This document shows positions 7,441 through 16,755 of a DNA stretch of 56,874 nucleotides, piece by piece. The notes under the pieces were generated by a model. The model saw nothing but the letters and a program-made list of their open reading frames with translations. It did no database searches and was not told the DNA's origin. Source of the stretch: Oscillospiraceae bacterium (GTDB lineage: Bacteria > Bacillota > Clostridia > Oscillospirales > Acutalibacteraceae); assembly GCA_902774035.1 (NCBI GenBank), contig CACYHA010000018.1:1-56874 (forward strand), written 5' to 3'. How positions within the stretch are numbered: position 1 is the stretch's first letter; each line of letters opens with the position of its first letter. Made by a program: the position numbers and the translations under genes.

Positions 7441-10068
7441 TCAAGTTTCCCGCCGCGCTTTCTGCACAAGACGGTGTAATGTCGTGAGCGCCTCCAGAGG
7501 CGTCAGTGTGTCGGTATCGATGTTTTTCAGCGTGTCGATGATCTCGTCATCCAGCGCGCCTGTCAAAGAAAGCTGCAGCGGTTCTTCGGGGGGATCCGGC
7601 GCAAAGGAGAAGGACGGCAAAGCGTGATGTGTCCCCTCCTGCGCTTCAAGCTCCTCCAAAATTACACGGGCGCGGTTGACAACTGTCTGCGGCACACCGG
7701 CGAGCTTTGCGACCTCGATGCCGTAACTGCCGTCGGCGCTTCCCTTGACGATGCGCCGAAGGAATGTGATGGTGTCGCCGCGCTTTTTCACGGAGATGTT
7801 GTAGTTCTTAACGCCGTCGATCTGGCCCTCCAGAACGGTAAGCTCGTGATAGTGGGTGGAAAACAGCGTTTTTGCACCGATCTTCTTTTTGTCGGCGATA
7901 TATTCCAGCACGGCGCGGGCAATGCTCATGCCGTCAAAGGTGGAGGTTCCGCGGCCGACCTCATCCAGAATGATCAGGCTGTGCTTGTCCGCGTGCTTCA
8001 GGATCGAGGCGACCTCGCTCATTTCCACCATGAACGTGGATTGGCCGGACGCAAGATCATCGGAAGCGCCGACACGGGTGAAAATGCTGCGCACGATGCA
8101 GAGCTCCGCACTTTTTGCCGGAACAAACGAGCCGATCTGCGCCATCAGGCAAATCAGCGCGACTTGCCGCATATATGTGGATTTACCGGCCATATTCGGT
8201 CCCGTTATAATGGCACAGCGGTCGGCGTCGCAGTCGAGATAGGTATCGTTCGGAACAAAAGGCGCGTCTTTCAGCATCAGTTCCACCACGGGATGGCGGC
8301 CTTCGCAGATGCGCAGATAACTGCCGTCGTGCATCGTCGGGCAAACATAGCCGTTTTCTCTTGCGGCAACGGCAAGAGAGCAAAGCACATCCAGCGCCGC
8401 AACACTGTTTGCGGTGGAGCGGATCCGGTTGTATTCATCTGCGATGCGTGAACGCACCTGGCAGAAGATCTCGTATTCCAGCTTTACGCTGCGCTCCTGT
8501 GCGCCGAGCACCTTGCTTTCCAGATCCTTCAGTTCCTGCGTGATATAGCGTTCGCAGTTTGCGAGGGTCTGTTTACGGATATAGGTCTCGGGCACAAGGG
8601 ATTTATAAGAGTTCGTGACCTCGATATAATAGCCGAAGACACGGTTGTATCCAATGCGCAGCTTCGGGATCTGCGTCTTTTCCTTTTCCTCGGCTTCCAT
8701 CGCTGCGATGTACTGCTTGCCGTTGCGTTCGATATCGCGCAGCGCGTCAAGCTCTTCGTGAAATCCGTCGCGGATGATGCCGCCCTCCCGCACGGAAAAC
8801 GGCGCTTCCGGATCGATCGCGTTTTCGATCAGTTCGCGCAGATCCTCCAGCAGATCAAGGCCCTGGTACAACCTGCGCAGATAGGGGCTTTTGCAGGAGG
8901 AAAGCTGGGCTTTCAAAAGCGGAAGCTGTTCCATCGTCTGGCGCATGGCGTTGAGATCTTTTCCGTTGGCGGATTCATACATCACGCGGGTCATGAGCCG
9001 TTCGATGTCGAACACATTGGCAAGGGCAGAAACAAGCTCGGACAGCAGAATGTTGTTGCCGAACAATTCATCCACGGCAGCCTGCCGACGGGTGATCTGT
9101 GTGTAATTGACCAGCGGCTTTTCGAGCCAGGAGCGCAAAAGACGTTTCCCCATGGAGGTTCTGGTTTTATCCAGCACCCAAAGAAGCGAGCCCTTCTTTT
9201 CGCGTTCGCGCATGGTTTCCACGATCTCAAGGTTGCGCTTTGTGGCGTAGTCGATCTTCATGTAGCAGTCGTCACTGTAATAATTGATATCCGTGATGTT
9301 GGAAATATCGTTGCGCTGCACATTGGAAAGATATTTGACAGCGACGCCGAGGGCGATGACCGCGCTGTGATTCTGCTGCAAAGAAAGCTCCTGCAGTTTT
9401 TCGGGACCGAAATGCCGGATGCAGACATCCAGACAGGATTCATAGAAGAAATAATCCTCTTCCGGGACTTCACAGGAAGCTTCGATCCGGTTGTTCACAA
9501 AAGAAGCGATCTGTTCATTGTCGGCGGCAAAACGGTTCATCAGGATCTCGCTCGGATGATAAACGCCGATTTCGTTGATGATGTTTTCGTGCAGACGTTT
9601 GCCTTCAAAGCTCGTCAGATTCAGCATGCCTGTTGAAACGTCAACAAAGCATACGCCGGCCGAAGCCTTGTTATAAAAGATCGTGCAGAGATAATTGTTT
9701 TTCGCTTCGTCGAGCATGCTGTTCTCGATCACGCTGCCCTTGGTCACGATCCGGATCACGTCGCGCGAGACAAGATCCTTCGCAAGCGCGGGATCTTCCA
9801 TTTGTTCGCAGATGGCGACCTTATATCCTTTTTGCACCAGACGCGCAATGTAGGTGTCTGCGGAATGGAACGGAACGCCGCACATGGGGGCGCGCTCTTC
9901 CAACCCGCAGCTTCTGCCGGTCAGGGTCAGCTCAAGTTCTTTGGAAACGAGTTTTGCGTCGTCAAAGAACATCTCATAAAAATCGCCGAGACGGAAGAAA
10001 AGAATCGTATCGGAATACTGTTTTTTTATTTCAAGATATTGCTTCATCATGGGGGTCATTTCCGCCAT
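7441..10068 (-). CDS. mutS: DNA mismatch repair protein MutS
   Basis: MutS recognises mispaired bases and small loops. The 875-residue length is normal for MutS1. Domain I carries the mismatch-wedge motif FYEMF, followed by GVPFHS and CEQMEDP. The clamp and lever domains occupy the middle. The C-terminal ATPase has Walker A (GPNMAGKST, near residue 620), DDLASGQSTFMVEM, the Walker B stretch LIILDEVGRGTSTFDG and FSTHYHEL. The ribosome site before the ATG at 10068 is weak (GGACGGAAG); a second Met at codon 4 is an alternative start. Confidence 0.97.
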   Translation of the reverse strand: MAEMTPMMKQYLEIKKQYSDTILFFRLGDFYEMFFDDAKLVSKELELTLTGRSCGLEERAPMCGVPFHSADTYIARLVQKGYKVAICEQMEDPALAKDLVSRDVIRIVTKGSVIENSMLDEAKNNYLCTIFYNKASAGVCFVDVSTGMLNLTSFEGKRLHENIINEIGVYHPSEILMNRFAADNEQIASFVNNRIEASCEVPEEDYFFYESCLDVCIRHFGPEKLQELSLQQNHSAVIALGVAVKYLSNVQRNDISNITDINYYSDDCYMKIDYATKRNLEIVETMREREKKGSLLWVLDKTRTSMGKRLLRSWLEKPLVNYTQITRRQAAVDELFGNNILLSELVSALANVFDIERLMTRVMYESANGKDLNAMRQTMEQLPLLKAQLSSCKSPYLRRLYQGLDLLEDLRELIENAIDPEAPFSVREGGIIRDGFHEELDALRDIERNGKQYIAAMEAEEKEKTQIPKLRIGYNRVFGYYIEVTNSYKSLVPETYIRKQTLANCERYITQELKDLESKVLGAQERSVKLEYEIFCQVRSRIADEYNRIRSTANSVAALDVLCSLAVAARENGYVCPTMHDGSYLRICEGRHPVVELMLKDAPFVPNDTYLDCDADRCAIITGPNMAGKSTYMRQVALICLMAQIGSFVPAKSAELCIVRSIFTRVGASDDLASGQSTFMVEMSEVASILKHADKHSLIILDEVGRGTSTFDGMSIARAVLEYIADKKKIGAKTLFSTHYHELTVLEGQIDGVKNYNISVKKRGDTITFLRRIVKGSADGSYGIEVAKLAGVPQTVVNRARVILEELEAQEGTHHALPSFSFAPDPPEEPLQLSLTGALDDEIIDTLKNIDTDTLTPLEALTTLHRLVQKARRET

Positions 10069-10109
10069 TTTTCTTCCGTCCCTTCGTTATAAACTTTGTT
10101 TGCGAGATC

Positions 10110-10526
10110 TCAGCAGCAGCCGGAGTGGCAGGAATCACAGTCGCAGTCGCAGCCGTGCTCGTGTACCTCGGGTTCACAGGTCATCGGATCGGCGCCGTTC
10201 ACGCAAAGGCCAAGAAGCTGCATCACATAATTCATGAGCTCGTCGATCTCGTGACGCGCGGCTTCATATTCCTTCATGTTGTCGTTCGCCATGAATTTGG
10301 CATAGACTTCATTGAACTGGCGCTCAAACACCGCCATTTTCGCCGTGTCGGCGTTTTCCTGTGACGCTTCCTGCTGATACGCCATCTGAAGCTGCTGGAT
10401 CTGTCCCATCAGAGCAAGCAATTCTTCGTCTTTTTCGTTGTTTTCTCTGGCTTTGGAAAAACGCAGATAACGCTCGTCCTGTTGAATGGCGGCGCCGAGT
10501 TCTCTTGTCATTTTGATGATATCCAT
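10110..10526 (-). CDS. ylbF: YlbF/YmcA family regulator with a Cys-rich tail
   Basis: The ATG at 10526 is preferred over one three codons earlier because AAGGAGG lies 9 bases before it, while the earlier ATG abuts it. The helical body (residues ~1-105) matches YlbF/YmcA proteins. In Bacillus these form the YlbF-YmcA-YaaT complex, which affects RNase Y-dependent RNA maturation and developmental switching and is reported to carry [4Fe-4S] clusters. The last 31 residues hold eight cysteines (108, 117, 126, 128, 130, 133, 137, 138), including CDCDCDSC and a terminal CC. This tail could bind a metal or Fe-S cluster; that is inference. Confidence 0.85.
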   Translation of the reverse strand: MDIIKMTRELGAAIQQDERYLRFSKARENNEKDEELLALMGQIQQLQMAYQQEASQENADTAKMAVFERQFNEVYAKFMANDNMKEYEAARHEIDELMNYVMQLLGLCVNGADPMTCEPEVHEHGCDCDCDSCHSGCC

Positions 10527-10571
10527 GGGTATCATCCTCCTTCTTTATTTTTTCAATGCAAAAGCAATGAT

Positions 10572-11999
10572 TTACGGGTTCAGTTCTCCTTTGAGGATCC
10601 ATGTTTTCGGCTCCGTGACCGTTACATATTGAAATGTTCCGATCAAAGAAGCATCGGCGGGAAACTCGATGATGACGTTGCCTTCGGTTCTGCCGGAAAG
10701 AAAGCCTTCTTCGCGTCCGGGTTCTTCCACAAGCACGCGGTAGGTTTTTCCGCGCATGGCGGCCGTCCGCTGCGCCGCAATGGATTCCTGCAGATCTGTG
10801 AGCGCTTTGAACCTTCGGTTCTTTTCCTCGCGCGGCGTCGGATCTTCCAGCGCTGCCGCTTTTGTTCCGGGACGGGGAGAAAAAATGAATGTAAACAGGG
10901 AGGTAAAGCGCACACGCCGAACGATGGAGAGTGTGTCTTCAAATTCATCTGCGGTTTCACCGGGAAAACCGACGATCACATCGCTGGTGACGGAAAGCTC
11001 CGGCATCAAACGGTACGCTTCGTCGATCAGCGAGAGATATTTTGCGCTGTCATAGTGCCGGTTCATTTCCCGGAGCACACGGTCATTGCCGGACTGAAAC
11101 GGCAGATGCAGGTGTTTTGCAACCTTTTCGCAGTCGGCCATCGCCTGCAAAAGCTCTTTGGAACAGTCGCGCGGATGGCTGGTCATGAAACGAATGATGA
11201 AATCGCCGGGAATGGCGTTGATCGCGCGCAAAAGCGCGGGAAATCGCAGGGACGGATCCAGATCCTTGTTATAGGAATTGACATTCTGCCCGAGCAGCGT
11301 CAGCTCCTTATACCCTGCATTCACAAGGTCACGCGCCTCTTCCACAACGGCTTCAAACGAGCGGCTGCGTTCGCGTCCACGCACCAGCGGCACAACGCAG
11401 TAGGAACAGAAATTGTTGCAGCCGTACATGATGGGGATCCAGGCTTTGAAGGAGCCGTCGCGATGGACAGGCAGGCCTTCCACGATGTTGCCGTCCCCGC
11501 CGGAAAGATCGAACACGCGCTTGCCGGAGCAAAAGCAGCGATAAAGAAACTCGGGAAGCTTATAGATCACATGGGTGCCGAAGACGAGATCGACGTAAGG
11601 ATAGCTTTTTTTGATCTTTTCGGCAACATAGTCCTGCTGCATCATGCACCCGCAGAGGGCGATCAGCATGGAACGCTTTTGTTCTTTGATCGGCTTGAGT
11701 TTGCCGACATTTCCGAATACACGATCCTGCGCGTGCTCACGAATGGCGCAGGTGTTATACAAAACAAGATCGGCCTGCTGCAAATCATCTGTCAGCGCAA
11801 ACCCGAGATCGCAGAGGATGCCCTTGATTTTTTCTCCGTCGGAAACATTGCCCTGACAGCCATAGGTGTGGACGAAAGCTTTCGGACGATCTGGTGCGAA
11901 ACGGGCGGAAAGCACGGTGCGCACCATGTCGCTGTATTCCGATTGACGCTGAAGCTCTGCGGGATCCACGGAAAAACGATTGGATTGTTCAGTTTTCAC
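10572..11999 (-). CDS. miaB: tRNA (i6A37) methylthiotransferase MiaB
   Basis: MiaB is a radical-SAM enzyme that adds a methylthio group to C2 of i6A37 in tRNA. The 475-residue protein shows the N-terminal auxiliary-cluster cysteines (YGCQGN, YNTCAIR, CGCMMQ), the radical-SAM motif CNNFCSYCVVP, GQNVNSY and a C-terminal TRAM region. The start is a GTG at 11999 with GGAGG 8 bases before it, overlapping the whiA stop by 11 bases. It works on the product of MiaA from the same run of genes. Confidence 0.96.
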   Translation of the reverse strand: MKTEQSNRFSVDPAELQRQSEYSDMVRTVLSARFAPDRPKAFVHTYGCQGNVSDGEKIKGILCDLGFALTDDLQQADLVLYNTCAIREHAQDRVFGNVGKLKPIKEQKRSMLIALCGCMMQQDYVAEKIKKSYPYVDLVFGTHVIYKLPEFLYRCFCSGKRVFDLSGGDGNIVEGLPVHRDGSFKAWIPIMYGCNNFCSYCVVPLVRGRERSRSFEAVVEEARDLVNAGYKELTLLGQNVNSYNKDLDPSLRFPALLRAINAIPGDFIIRFMTSHPRDCSKELLQAMADCEKVAKHLHLPFQSGNDRVLREMNRHYDSAKYLSLIDEAYRLMPELSVTSDVIVGFPGETADEFEDTLSIVRRVRFTSLFTFIFSPRPGTKAAALEDPTPREEKNRRFKALTDLQESIAAQRTAAMRGKTYRVLVEEPGREEGFLSGRTEGNVIIEFPADASLIGTFQYVTVTEPKTWILKGELNP

Positions 12000-12936
12000 C
12001 CTGGTTTCCTCCGTGTTCTTCGGTTCTTCCCTTTTGCGAAAGCGTCACAAGGCGCTGCAGCCGGTGATTCACAGCGGAACGGCTGAGAACCGGCGAAAAC
12101 ATTGCGCCGAGCTCACTCAAAGAGGCGTCGGGGTTATCTTCTCTCGCCTTTGCAATGGACTGCAGCTCTTCCGGCAAAGAAGAAAACCGATGGGTTTCGC
12201 GCAGGACGCGGATCGCGTCGAGCTGTGTACAGGCGGCCTTTGCAAGGCGTGATGTGTTTGCTTCGTCAAAATTCGTGCGGCGGTTGGAAACATTGCGAAA
12301 GCTTTTATAGATCTTGATATTCATGATCTCAAGCGCCGACATGGTCGCGCCCATCAGATTCAGAAGATCTTCAATGCTTTCACTGTCTTTGATATAGATC
12401 ACATTGACGCCGCGCCTCGTCATGTGCTTAGCTTTGATCCCGCATTCATCCAGCATTTTCAGAAGATCGAAGCTGAGCATCCGATAGGGCACAACGAATT
12501 CAAGGTGATAGCTCTTGTTCGGGTCGCTGATGGTGCCGCAGGAAAGGAAGGCGCCTTTGAAAAAAGCGTGGTTGCAGCAATCCATTCCGTTTTCGGCGGC
12601 GGATTCATTCGGAAGATTCGACCGGTTGATCCGTGTGAAGGATTCGTTGCCGCTGACGGAAAAGCAGGACAAAACGCGCTGAAGACCGTCCGGCTGCACC
12701 TGAACCGTGATTTTTCCGGCTGGAGAGACTTTCTTCTGCGGCGTCACGCCGCAAAGGGATTCGATCGCCGATAAATAGGCCTTTGCAACCGAAGCGTGTT
12801 CCGTCATCAGAGAGATACCGGAAGCGTTGAACTGTCTGCCGAAAAGAAGCATCCCGTAGGTCATGGCATGACGGCAGCATTCAGCCGTCGGCGCATTTTC
12901 AATGATCTCGTCTTTGACCTGAGCCGCAAACGACAC
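11989..12936 (-). CDS. whiA: Sporulation/division regulator WhiA
   Basis: WhiA is a conserved Gram-positive DNA-binding protein, an activator of sporulation septation genes in Streptomyces and a division-linked factor in Bacillus. The 315-residue product has the LAGLIDADG-like N-terminal domain (about residues 1-220, with RGAFLSCGTISDP-like FKGAFLSCGTISDP) and a C-terminal helix-turn-helix (SLSELGAMFSPVLSRSAVNH). The start is a GTG at 12936 behind GGAGGG. It follows rapZ by 30 bases. The glmR/yvcK gene that normally lies between rapZ and whiA is missing here. Confidence 0.95.
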   Translation of the reverse strand: MSFAAQVKDEIIENAPTAECCRHAMTYGMLLFGRQFNASGISLMTEHASVAKAYLSAIESLCGVTPQKKVSPAGKITVQVQPDGLQRVLSCFSVSGNESFTRINRSNLPNESAAENGMDCCNHAFFKGAFLSCGTISDPNKSYHLEFVVPYRMLSFDLLKMLDECGIKAKHMTRRGVNVIYIKDSESIEDLLNLMGATMSALEIMNIKIYKSFRNVSNRRTNFDEANTSRLAKAACTQLDAIRVLRETHRFSSLPEELQSIAKAREDNPDASLSELGAMFSPVLSRSAVNHRLQRLVTLSQKGRTEEHGGNQGEN

Positions 12937-12966
12937 GGAATCCCTCCTTTCGGATTTATAAAAAAG

Positions 12967-13791
12967 TTACTTTAAGATATCGCGATGGCTGACGCTCGCG
13001 CTGCAGGACTCTCTGAGACGCGCGTACAGAAACTCCGCAAACGTGACGGAGCGATGGTGACCGCCGGTGCAGCCGACCGCGATCACAAGCTGGCTGCGGC
13101 CCTCTTTTTTTGCGAGGGAAGCGATCAGATCGACAAAGGCAAACAATCGGTCTCTGTACCGCTCGGAGTCTTCGCTGTTCATCACAAAGTCGCGCACTTC
13201 GGCGTCCAGCCCTGTTTTTTGCTTCAGTTCGGGAATATAAAACGGGTTCGGAAGCGACCGCACATCAAAAACATAGTCCGCATCGTTCGGTATGCCGTGT
13301 TTATAGCCGAAGGACATCACGTGGATATGCGTTTGCTTTTCACCGCCGGTGCTGAACATGGAAAGCACGCGGATGCGGCACTGTGTGGCCGAAAGATTGG
13401 AGGTTTCCAGCAAATAATCCGCATGACTGCGCGCCTTGGCAAGCAGCTTTCGCTCCTTTGTCAAAGCGGCCTGCACGGAAGTGTTGTCCGTCTGCAGCGG
13501 GTGTTTTCTGCGCGTTTCCTTATAGCGTTTGATCAGCACGGGATCATCCGCATCGAGGAACATCAATTTATATGGGATCTGCAGTTCGCGCAGCGTGTCG
13601 AACGCGGAAAACAGTTCGGCAAACGATTGTCCTGCCCGGACATCGGTCACTACGGCGACGCGGTCATGCTCCGCGCTCTTTTGCAAAAGCTGCGCAAAGA
13701 CCGGGATCAACTGCGCGGGAAGATTGTCGACGCAGAAAAAACCGACATCTTCCAGTGCATTCACAACGCAGGACTTTCCGGCGCCTGACAT
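12967..13791 (-). pseudogene. rapZ: RapZ nucleotide-binding protein, start codon region lost
   Basis: RapZ/YvcJ proteins are P-loop NTPases; in E. coli RapZ is the RNase adaptor controlling glmS mRNA through small RNAs. Visible are Walker A (GMSGAGKS), FFCVDNLPAQL, YKETRRKHPL, VMSFGYKHGIP, FDVRSLPNP and IAVGCTGGHHRSV. The first in-frame Met is the one inside GMSGAGKS at 13791. The frame is open further upstream and reads DLHITG directly before it, which is exactly what the family's first strand should look like, but no ATG, GTG or TTG precedes it. The natural start appears to have been removed together with the murB 3' end. Confidence 0.85.
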
Positions 13792-14660
13792 ACCGGTGAT
13801 GTGCAGATCTCGATGAGCGCAAGCACATCCGAGGTGGTTGCGCCGCCGAGATTCACAATGAAACCCGCGTGTCTTTCGCTGACGGCGGCTCCGCCGATCC
13901 GCTTTCCCTTCAGGCCGCTCTGTTCGATCAACGCACCGGCATAATATCCTTCCGGCCGCTTAAACACGCTGCCCGCACTGGGATATTCCAGGGGCTGCTT
14001 GTCTTTGCGGCGCTGCAAAAGCTCCTGCATTTTTGCTTTGATCTTTTCGGGATCCTCTTTCCTAAGCCTGAACACAGCGCCGGTGATCACGCAGTTCTGT
14101 TCCTTATAGGCGCTGTGACGATAGCCGAAGTGAAGGCTGTCGGAATTCAGCGCGCCGGGGCGGCCGTCAAAAGTCAGATGCTCGGCGCGGTCAACAACGT
14201 CGCGCATCTCGCCGCCGTAAGCGCCGGCGTTCATGAACACGGCGCCGCCGACAGATCCCGGGATGCCGTAGGCGAATTCCAGACCGGAAAGGCTGTGCTC
14301 CAGCGCGAATTTGCAAAGCTTGATCAGCGCGGTGCCGGCGCCGGCATAAACCGTCGTTTCGTCGAGCAAACGCAGCTCATCGAAGCCCTCGGAAACGGAG
14401 ATCACCGGAACGCGGATTCCGTCATCGCTGACCAGCAGGTTGCTTCCGTTGCCGAGAATGAAGGGCAAAATGCCTTCAGCGCCGCAAAAGGAAAGCACTG
14501 AGGACAATTGCTGTTTCCCGTTCGGAAAAACCATCAGATCGGCATTTCCGCCCGTTTTGAACGTCGTGTGCCTGTTCATCGGTTCGTTTTCCGAAAAGCG
14601 AACGCCAATGTCCTTCAAGTATTGTTTCAGTTCGTTCAAAATGACACCCCGATCAAGCAT
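13761..14660 (-). pseudogene. murB: UDP-N-acetylenolpyruvoylglucosamine reductase MurB, C-terminus replaced
   Basis: MurB reduces the enolpyruvyl group to form UDP-MurNAc in peptidoglycan synthesis, using FAD and NADPH. Recognisable blocks are NRHTTFKTGGNAD, LGNGSNLLVSD, GLEFAYGIPGSVGGAV, MNAGAYGGE, YPSAGSVFKRP and HAGFIVNLGGAT. After SDVLALIE the frame runs into rapZ sequence and stops after 15 unrelated residues. The family's last ~25 residues, including the LEPEVRIIG block that holds the catalytic glutamate, are missing. murB is normally essential, so a misassembly or a mixed strain is likely. The start overlaps the ROK gene stop by 8 bases. Confidence 0.88.
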
Positions 14661-15606
14661 TTAAGAGCGCAGCGCCGATGATTCCGGCGTCGTTGCCGAG
14701 CGTTGCTTTGCAAATCTGCGTCTGCACTTCGCTGTATCTCGTGTAGCGCTCGGTTTCGATGATTGCACGAAGCGGGGCCAACAAGGTTTCACCCTCGTTG
14801 GAGATCCCGCCGCCGAAGCAAATGATCTCCGGCTGTAAAGCGTTGACAATGTTGGTTGTTCCCGCGGCAACATAGCGGATATAGGCGTTCACTACCTCGG
14901 TTCCAACCGGGTCGCCTTTGCGCATGGCGTCAAACGCGGTTCTTCCTCCGGCGTTCTCAAGCGAACCGTCGCAAAGCTTCCACATTTCGCTTTCCGGATG
15001 CGCCAGCATCGCTGCTTTTGTCTGACGCACGAGAGCTGTCGCGGAAGCATACTGCTCCCAGCAGCCCTTACGGCCGCAGTTGCAGGGCTCGCCGTCCACA
15101 CAGATCACCATATGACCCAGTTCACCGCCAGCGCCGTTGCAGCCGGAAATGACCTCGCCGTTCCAAATGATGCCGCCGCCGACGCCGGTCCCGAGTGTGA
15201 CGGCGACGAAGCTCTGCTTTCCCTTGCCTGCTCCGGCAAGTGCTTCGCCGAGGGCCGCCGCGTTCGCGTCGTTTTCGATCGCATAGGGTACATCGAGAAG
15301 CTCTTTCAGCATCGCGACCATCGGCAGCTTGTGAAATTGCAGATTGTTGGAAAACTCAACCACGCCGGTCTGACGGTTGACCGTTCCCGGCGTGCCGATG
15401 CCCACAGAAAGGATCTGTTCTTTCGTGAGGTTTGCGTCTTCGAGCGCAAGGCAGATCGCCTTGACGATGTCCGCAATGATCTCTTCTGCGGGGCGCGGCG
15501 CGTTTGTTTTCATTTTTCCGCGTCCGATGATGTGAAAACTCTCGTCGATGACGCCGACGGCGATGTTGGTGCCGCCGAGATCAACGCCGACTCTGTATTT
15601 TTTCAT
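14653..15606 (-). CDS. ROK-family glucokinase
   Basis: This 317-residue ROK protein probably phosphorylates glucose at C6 with ATP in the cytoplasm. It has the phosphate-1 motif DLGGTNIA (residues 9-16), ENDANAAALGE with the catalytic Asp, GTGVGGGII, ELGHM and the ROK zinc motif CNCGRKGCWEQYAS. There is no N-terminal helix-turn-helix, so it is a kinase and not a ROK repressor. CAAAGGAG precedes the ATG. It sits between hprK and murB; the neighbour hprK suggests a shared link to sugar status. Confidence 0.88.
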   Translation of the reverse strand: MKKYRVGVDLGGTNIAVGVIDESFHIIGRGKMKTNAPRPAEEIIADIVKAICLALEDANLTKEQILSVGIGTPGTVNRQTGVVEFSNNLQFHKLPMVAMLKELLDVPYAIENDANAAALGEALAGAGKGKQSFVAVTLGTGVGGGIIWNGEVISGCNGAGGELGHMVICVDGEPCNCGRKGCWEQYASATALVRQTKAAMLAHPESEMWKLCDGSLENAGGRTAFDAMRKGDPVGTEVVNAYIRYVAAGTTNIVNALQPEIICFGGGISNEGETLLAPLRAIIETERYTRYSEVQTQICKATLGNDAGIIGAALLNA

Positions 15607-15622
15607 AACAAAATCTCCTTTG

Positions 15623-16591
15623 TTAAAAGTCGCTCCAAATTTCGATTTCGTCCTGCTGGGGGATCAGATCCTCCACCATGCCGAGATTATGCATCAGCTC
15701 CCGCGCCGCGTTATAGCCCATTTTCTTTTGGCGGTTGTTCATCGCGGCGACCTCAATGATGATCGCCAGATTCCGTCCGGGTTTGATCGGCACGACGGTA
15801 TGAGGAACGCGGACGCCGAGGATTTCGGTGCTCTCCTCTTCGATTCCCATGCGGTCATAAACTTTGTCCGCATTCCAGGGTTCAAGCTCGATCACCATGT
15901 CGATCTTTTCGTTGAGCTTGACCGCGCCCATGCCGAAGATCCGGCGCGCGTTGATGATCCCGATGCCGCGCAGCTCAATGAAGTGGCGAATGTTGTCCGG
16001 CGCCGAACCCACAAGGGTTTTTGCACCGGTTTTTTTGATCTCCACCGCGTCGTCCGCAATCAAACGGTGGCCGCGCTTGATCAGTTCGACGGCGGTTTCG
16101 CTTTTGCCGACGCCGCTGTCGCCGAGGATCAGAACACCTTCACCGTAAACCTCCACAAACACGCCGTGACGAGTGATCCGTTCCGCAAGCTCAACATTCA
16201 AAAAGGCTGTGAGCGTTGCCATGATACCTGAGGTACTCTCGGAAGAACCGAGGATCGGTACCTCGAATTCCTTTGCAAGGGAAAGGATATCGTCCGGACA
16301 ATTGATCCCGCGTGTGAAGATGATCGCGGCGGGCTTTTTCGACATAAACTGGAACAGACGCTGTGCGCGAACCTGTGCGGAAAGCGTATTCAGATACTCC
16401 GTTTCCGTGATGCCGATAAAGTTGATGCGCGCAGGATCAAAATAGTTCTCGTATCCGGCAAAGAACAGGCCCGGCCGGTTCACGTCCGGGGAAGTGATTA
16501 TGATCTCTTCCGATGCCTTCGGCAGATAGAGCTCATTCATCGGGTGTTCCTTCAATAGTTTTTGCAGCGTTACGGAATACTTCGAAGCCAT
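15623..16591 (-). CDS. hprK: HPr kinase/phosphorylase HprK
   Basis: HprK phosphorylates and dephosphorylates HPr at Ser46 and so sets carbon catabolite repression in Firmicutes. The ATG at 16591 is chosen over one five codons upstream because GGAGG lies 6 bases before it, giving 322 residues. The P-loop GDSGVGKS is at residues 157-164, followed by HRLIADDAVEI and the family signature ELRGIGIINARRIFG. A well-formed promoter lies at 16623-16651. It is the first gene of the minus-strand run to divIVA. Confidence 0.96.
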   Translation of the reverse strand: MASKYSVTLQKLLKEHPMNELYLPKASEEIIITSPDVNRPGLFFAGYENYFDPARINFIGITETEYLNTLSAQVRAQRLFQFMSKKPAAIIFTRGINCPDDILSLAKEFEVPILGSSESTSGIMATLTAFLNVELAERITRHGVFVEVYGEGVLILGDSGVGKSETAVELIKRGHRLIADDAVEIKKTGAKTLVGSAPDNIRHFIELRGIGIINARRIFGMGAVKLNEKIDMVIELEPWNADKVYDRMGIEEESTEILGVRVPHTVVPIKPGRNLAIIIEVAAMNNRQKKMGYNAARELMHNLGMVEDLIPQQDEIEIWSDF

Positions 16592-16622
16592 GATACACCT
16601 CCACACATAGTTAGACTTATAT

Positions 16623-16651
16623 ATTATAATATAAAACTTTTAAGATTCCAA
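16623..16651 (-). promoter_or_regulatory. Sigma-A-type promoter of hprK operon
   Basis: On the minus strand, TTGGAA (16646-16651) and a perfect TATAAT (16623-16628) are separated by 17 bases. It lies 31 bases upstream of the hprK start codon in an AT-rich intergenic region. No other strong promoter was seen further down this gene run. Confidence 0.75.
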
Positions 16652-16700
16652 CCTTTTTTTCAAATTTTTTCAAAAAAAATCAAAAAACTTTGAAACGTAT

Positions 16701-16728
16701 TTTACTTTTTCGCCGTTTTATGTATAAT
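16701..16728 (+). promoter_or_regulatory. Promoter of comM/yifB
   Basis: TTTACT (16701-16706), a 16-base spacer and a perfect TATAAT (16723-16728) precede the comM start by about 27 bases. It diverges from the hprK promoter; the ~50 bases between them are A/T tracts with nothing else recognisable. Confidence 0.6.
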
Positions 16729-16755
16729 GGAGAAAGAGAACAAGGGAGGGGTACT

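Noticed and set aside
10482-12086. 534-codon open frame on the plus strand opposite miaB
   Set aside because: Low-complexity Arg/His/Phe-rich translation with no family match and no ribosome site; it is the antisense shadow of miaB and ylbF.
16652-16700. Repeated A/T tracts between hprK and comM
   Set aside because: Homopolymer-rich spacer between divergent promoters; no operator-like inverted repeat could be made out.
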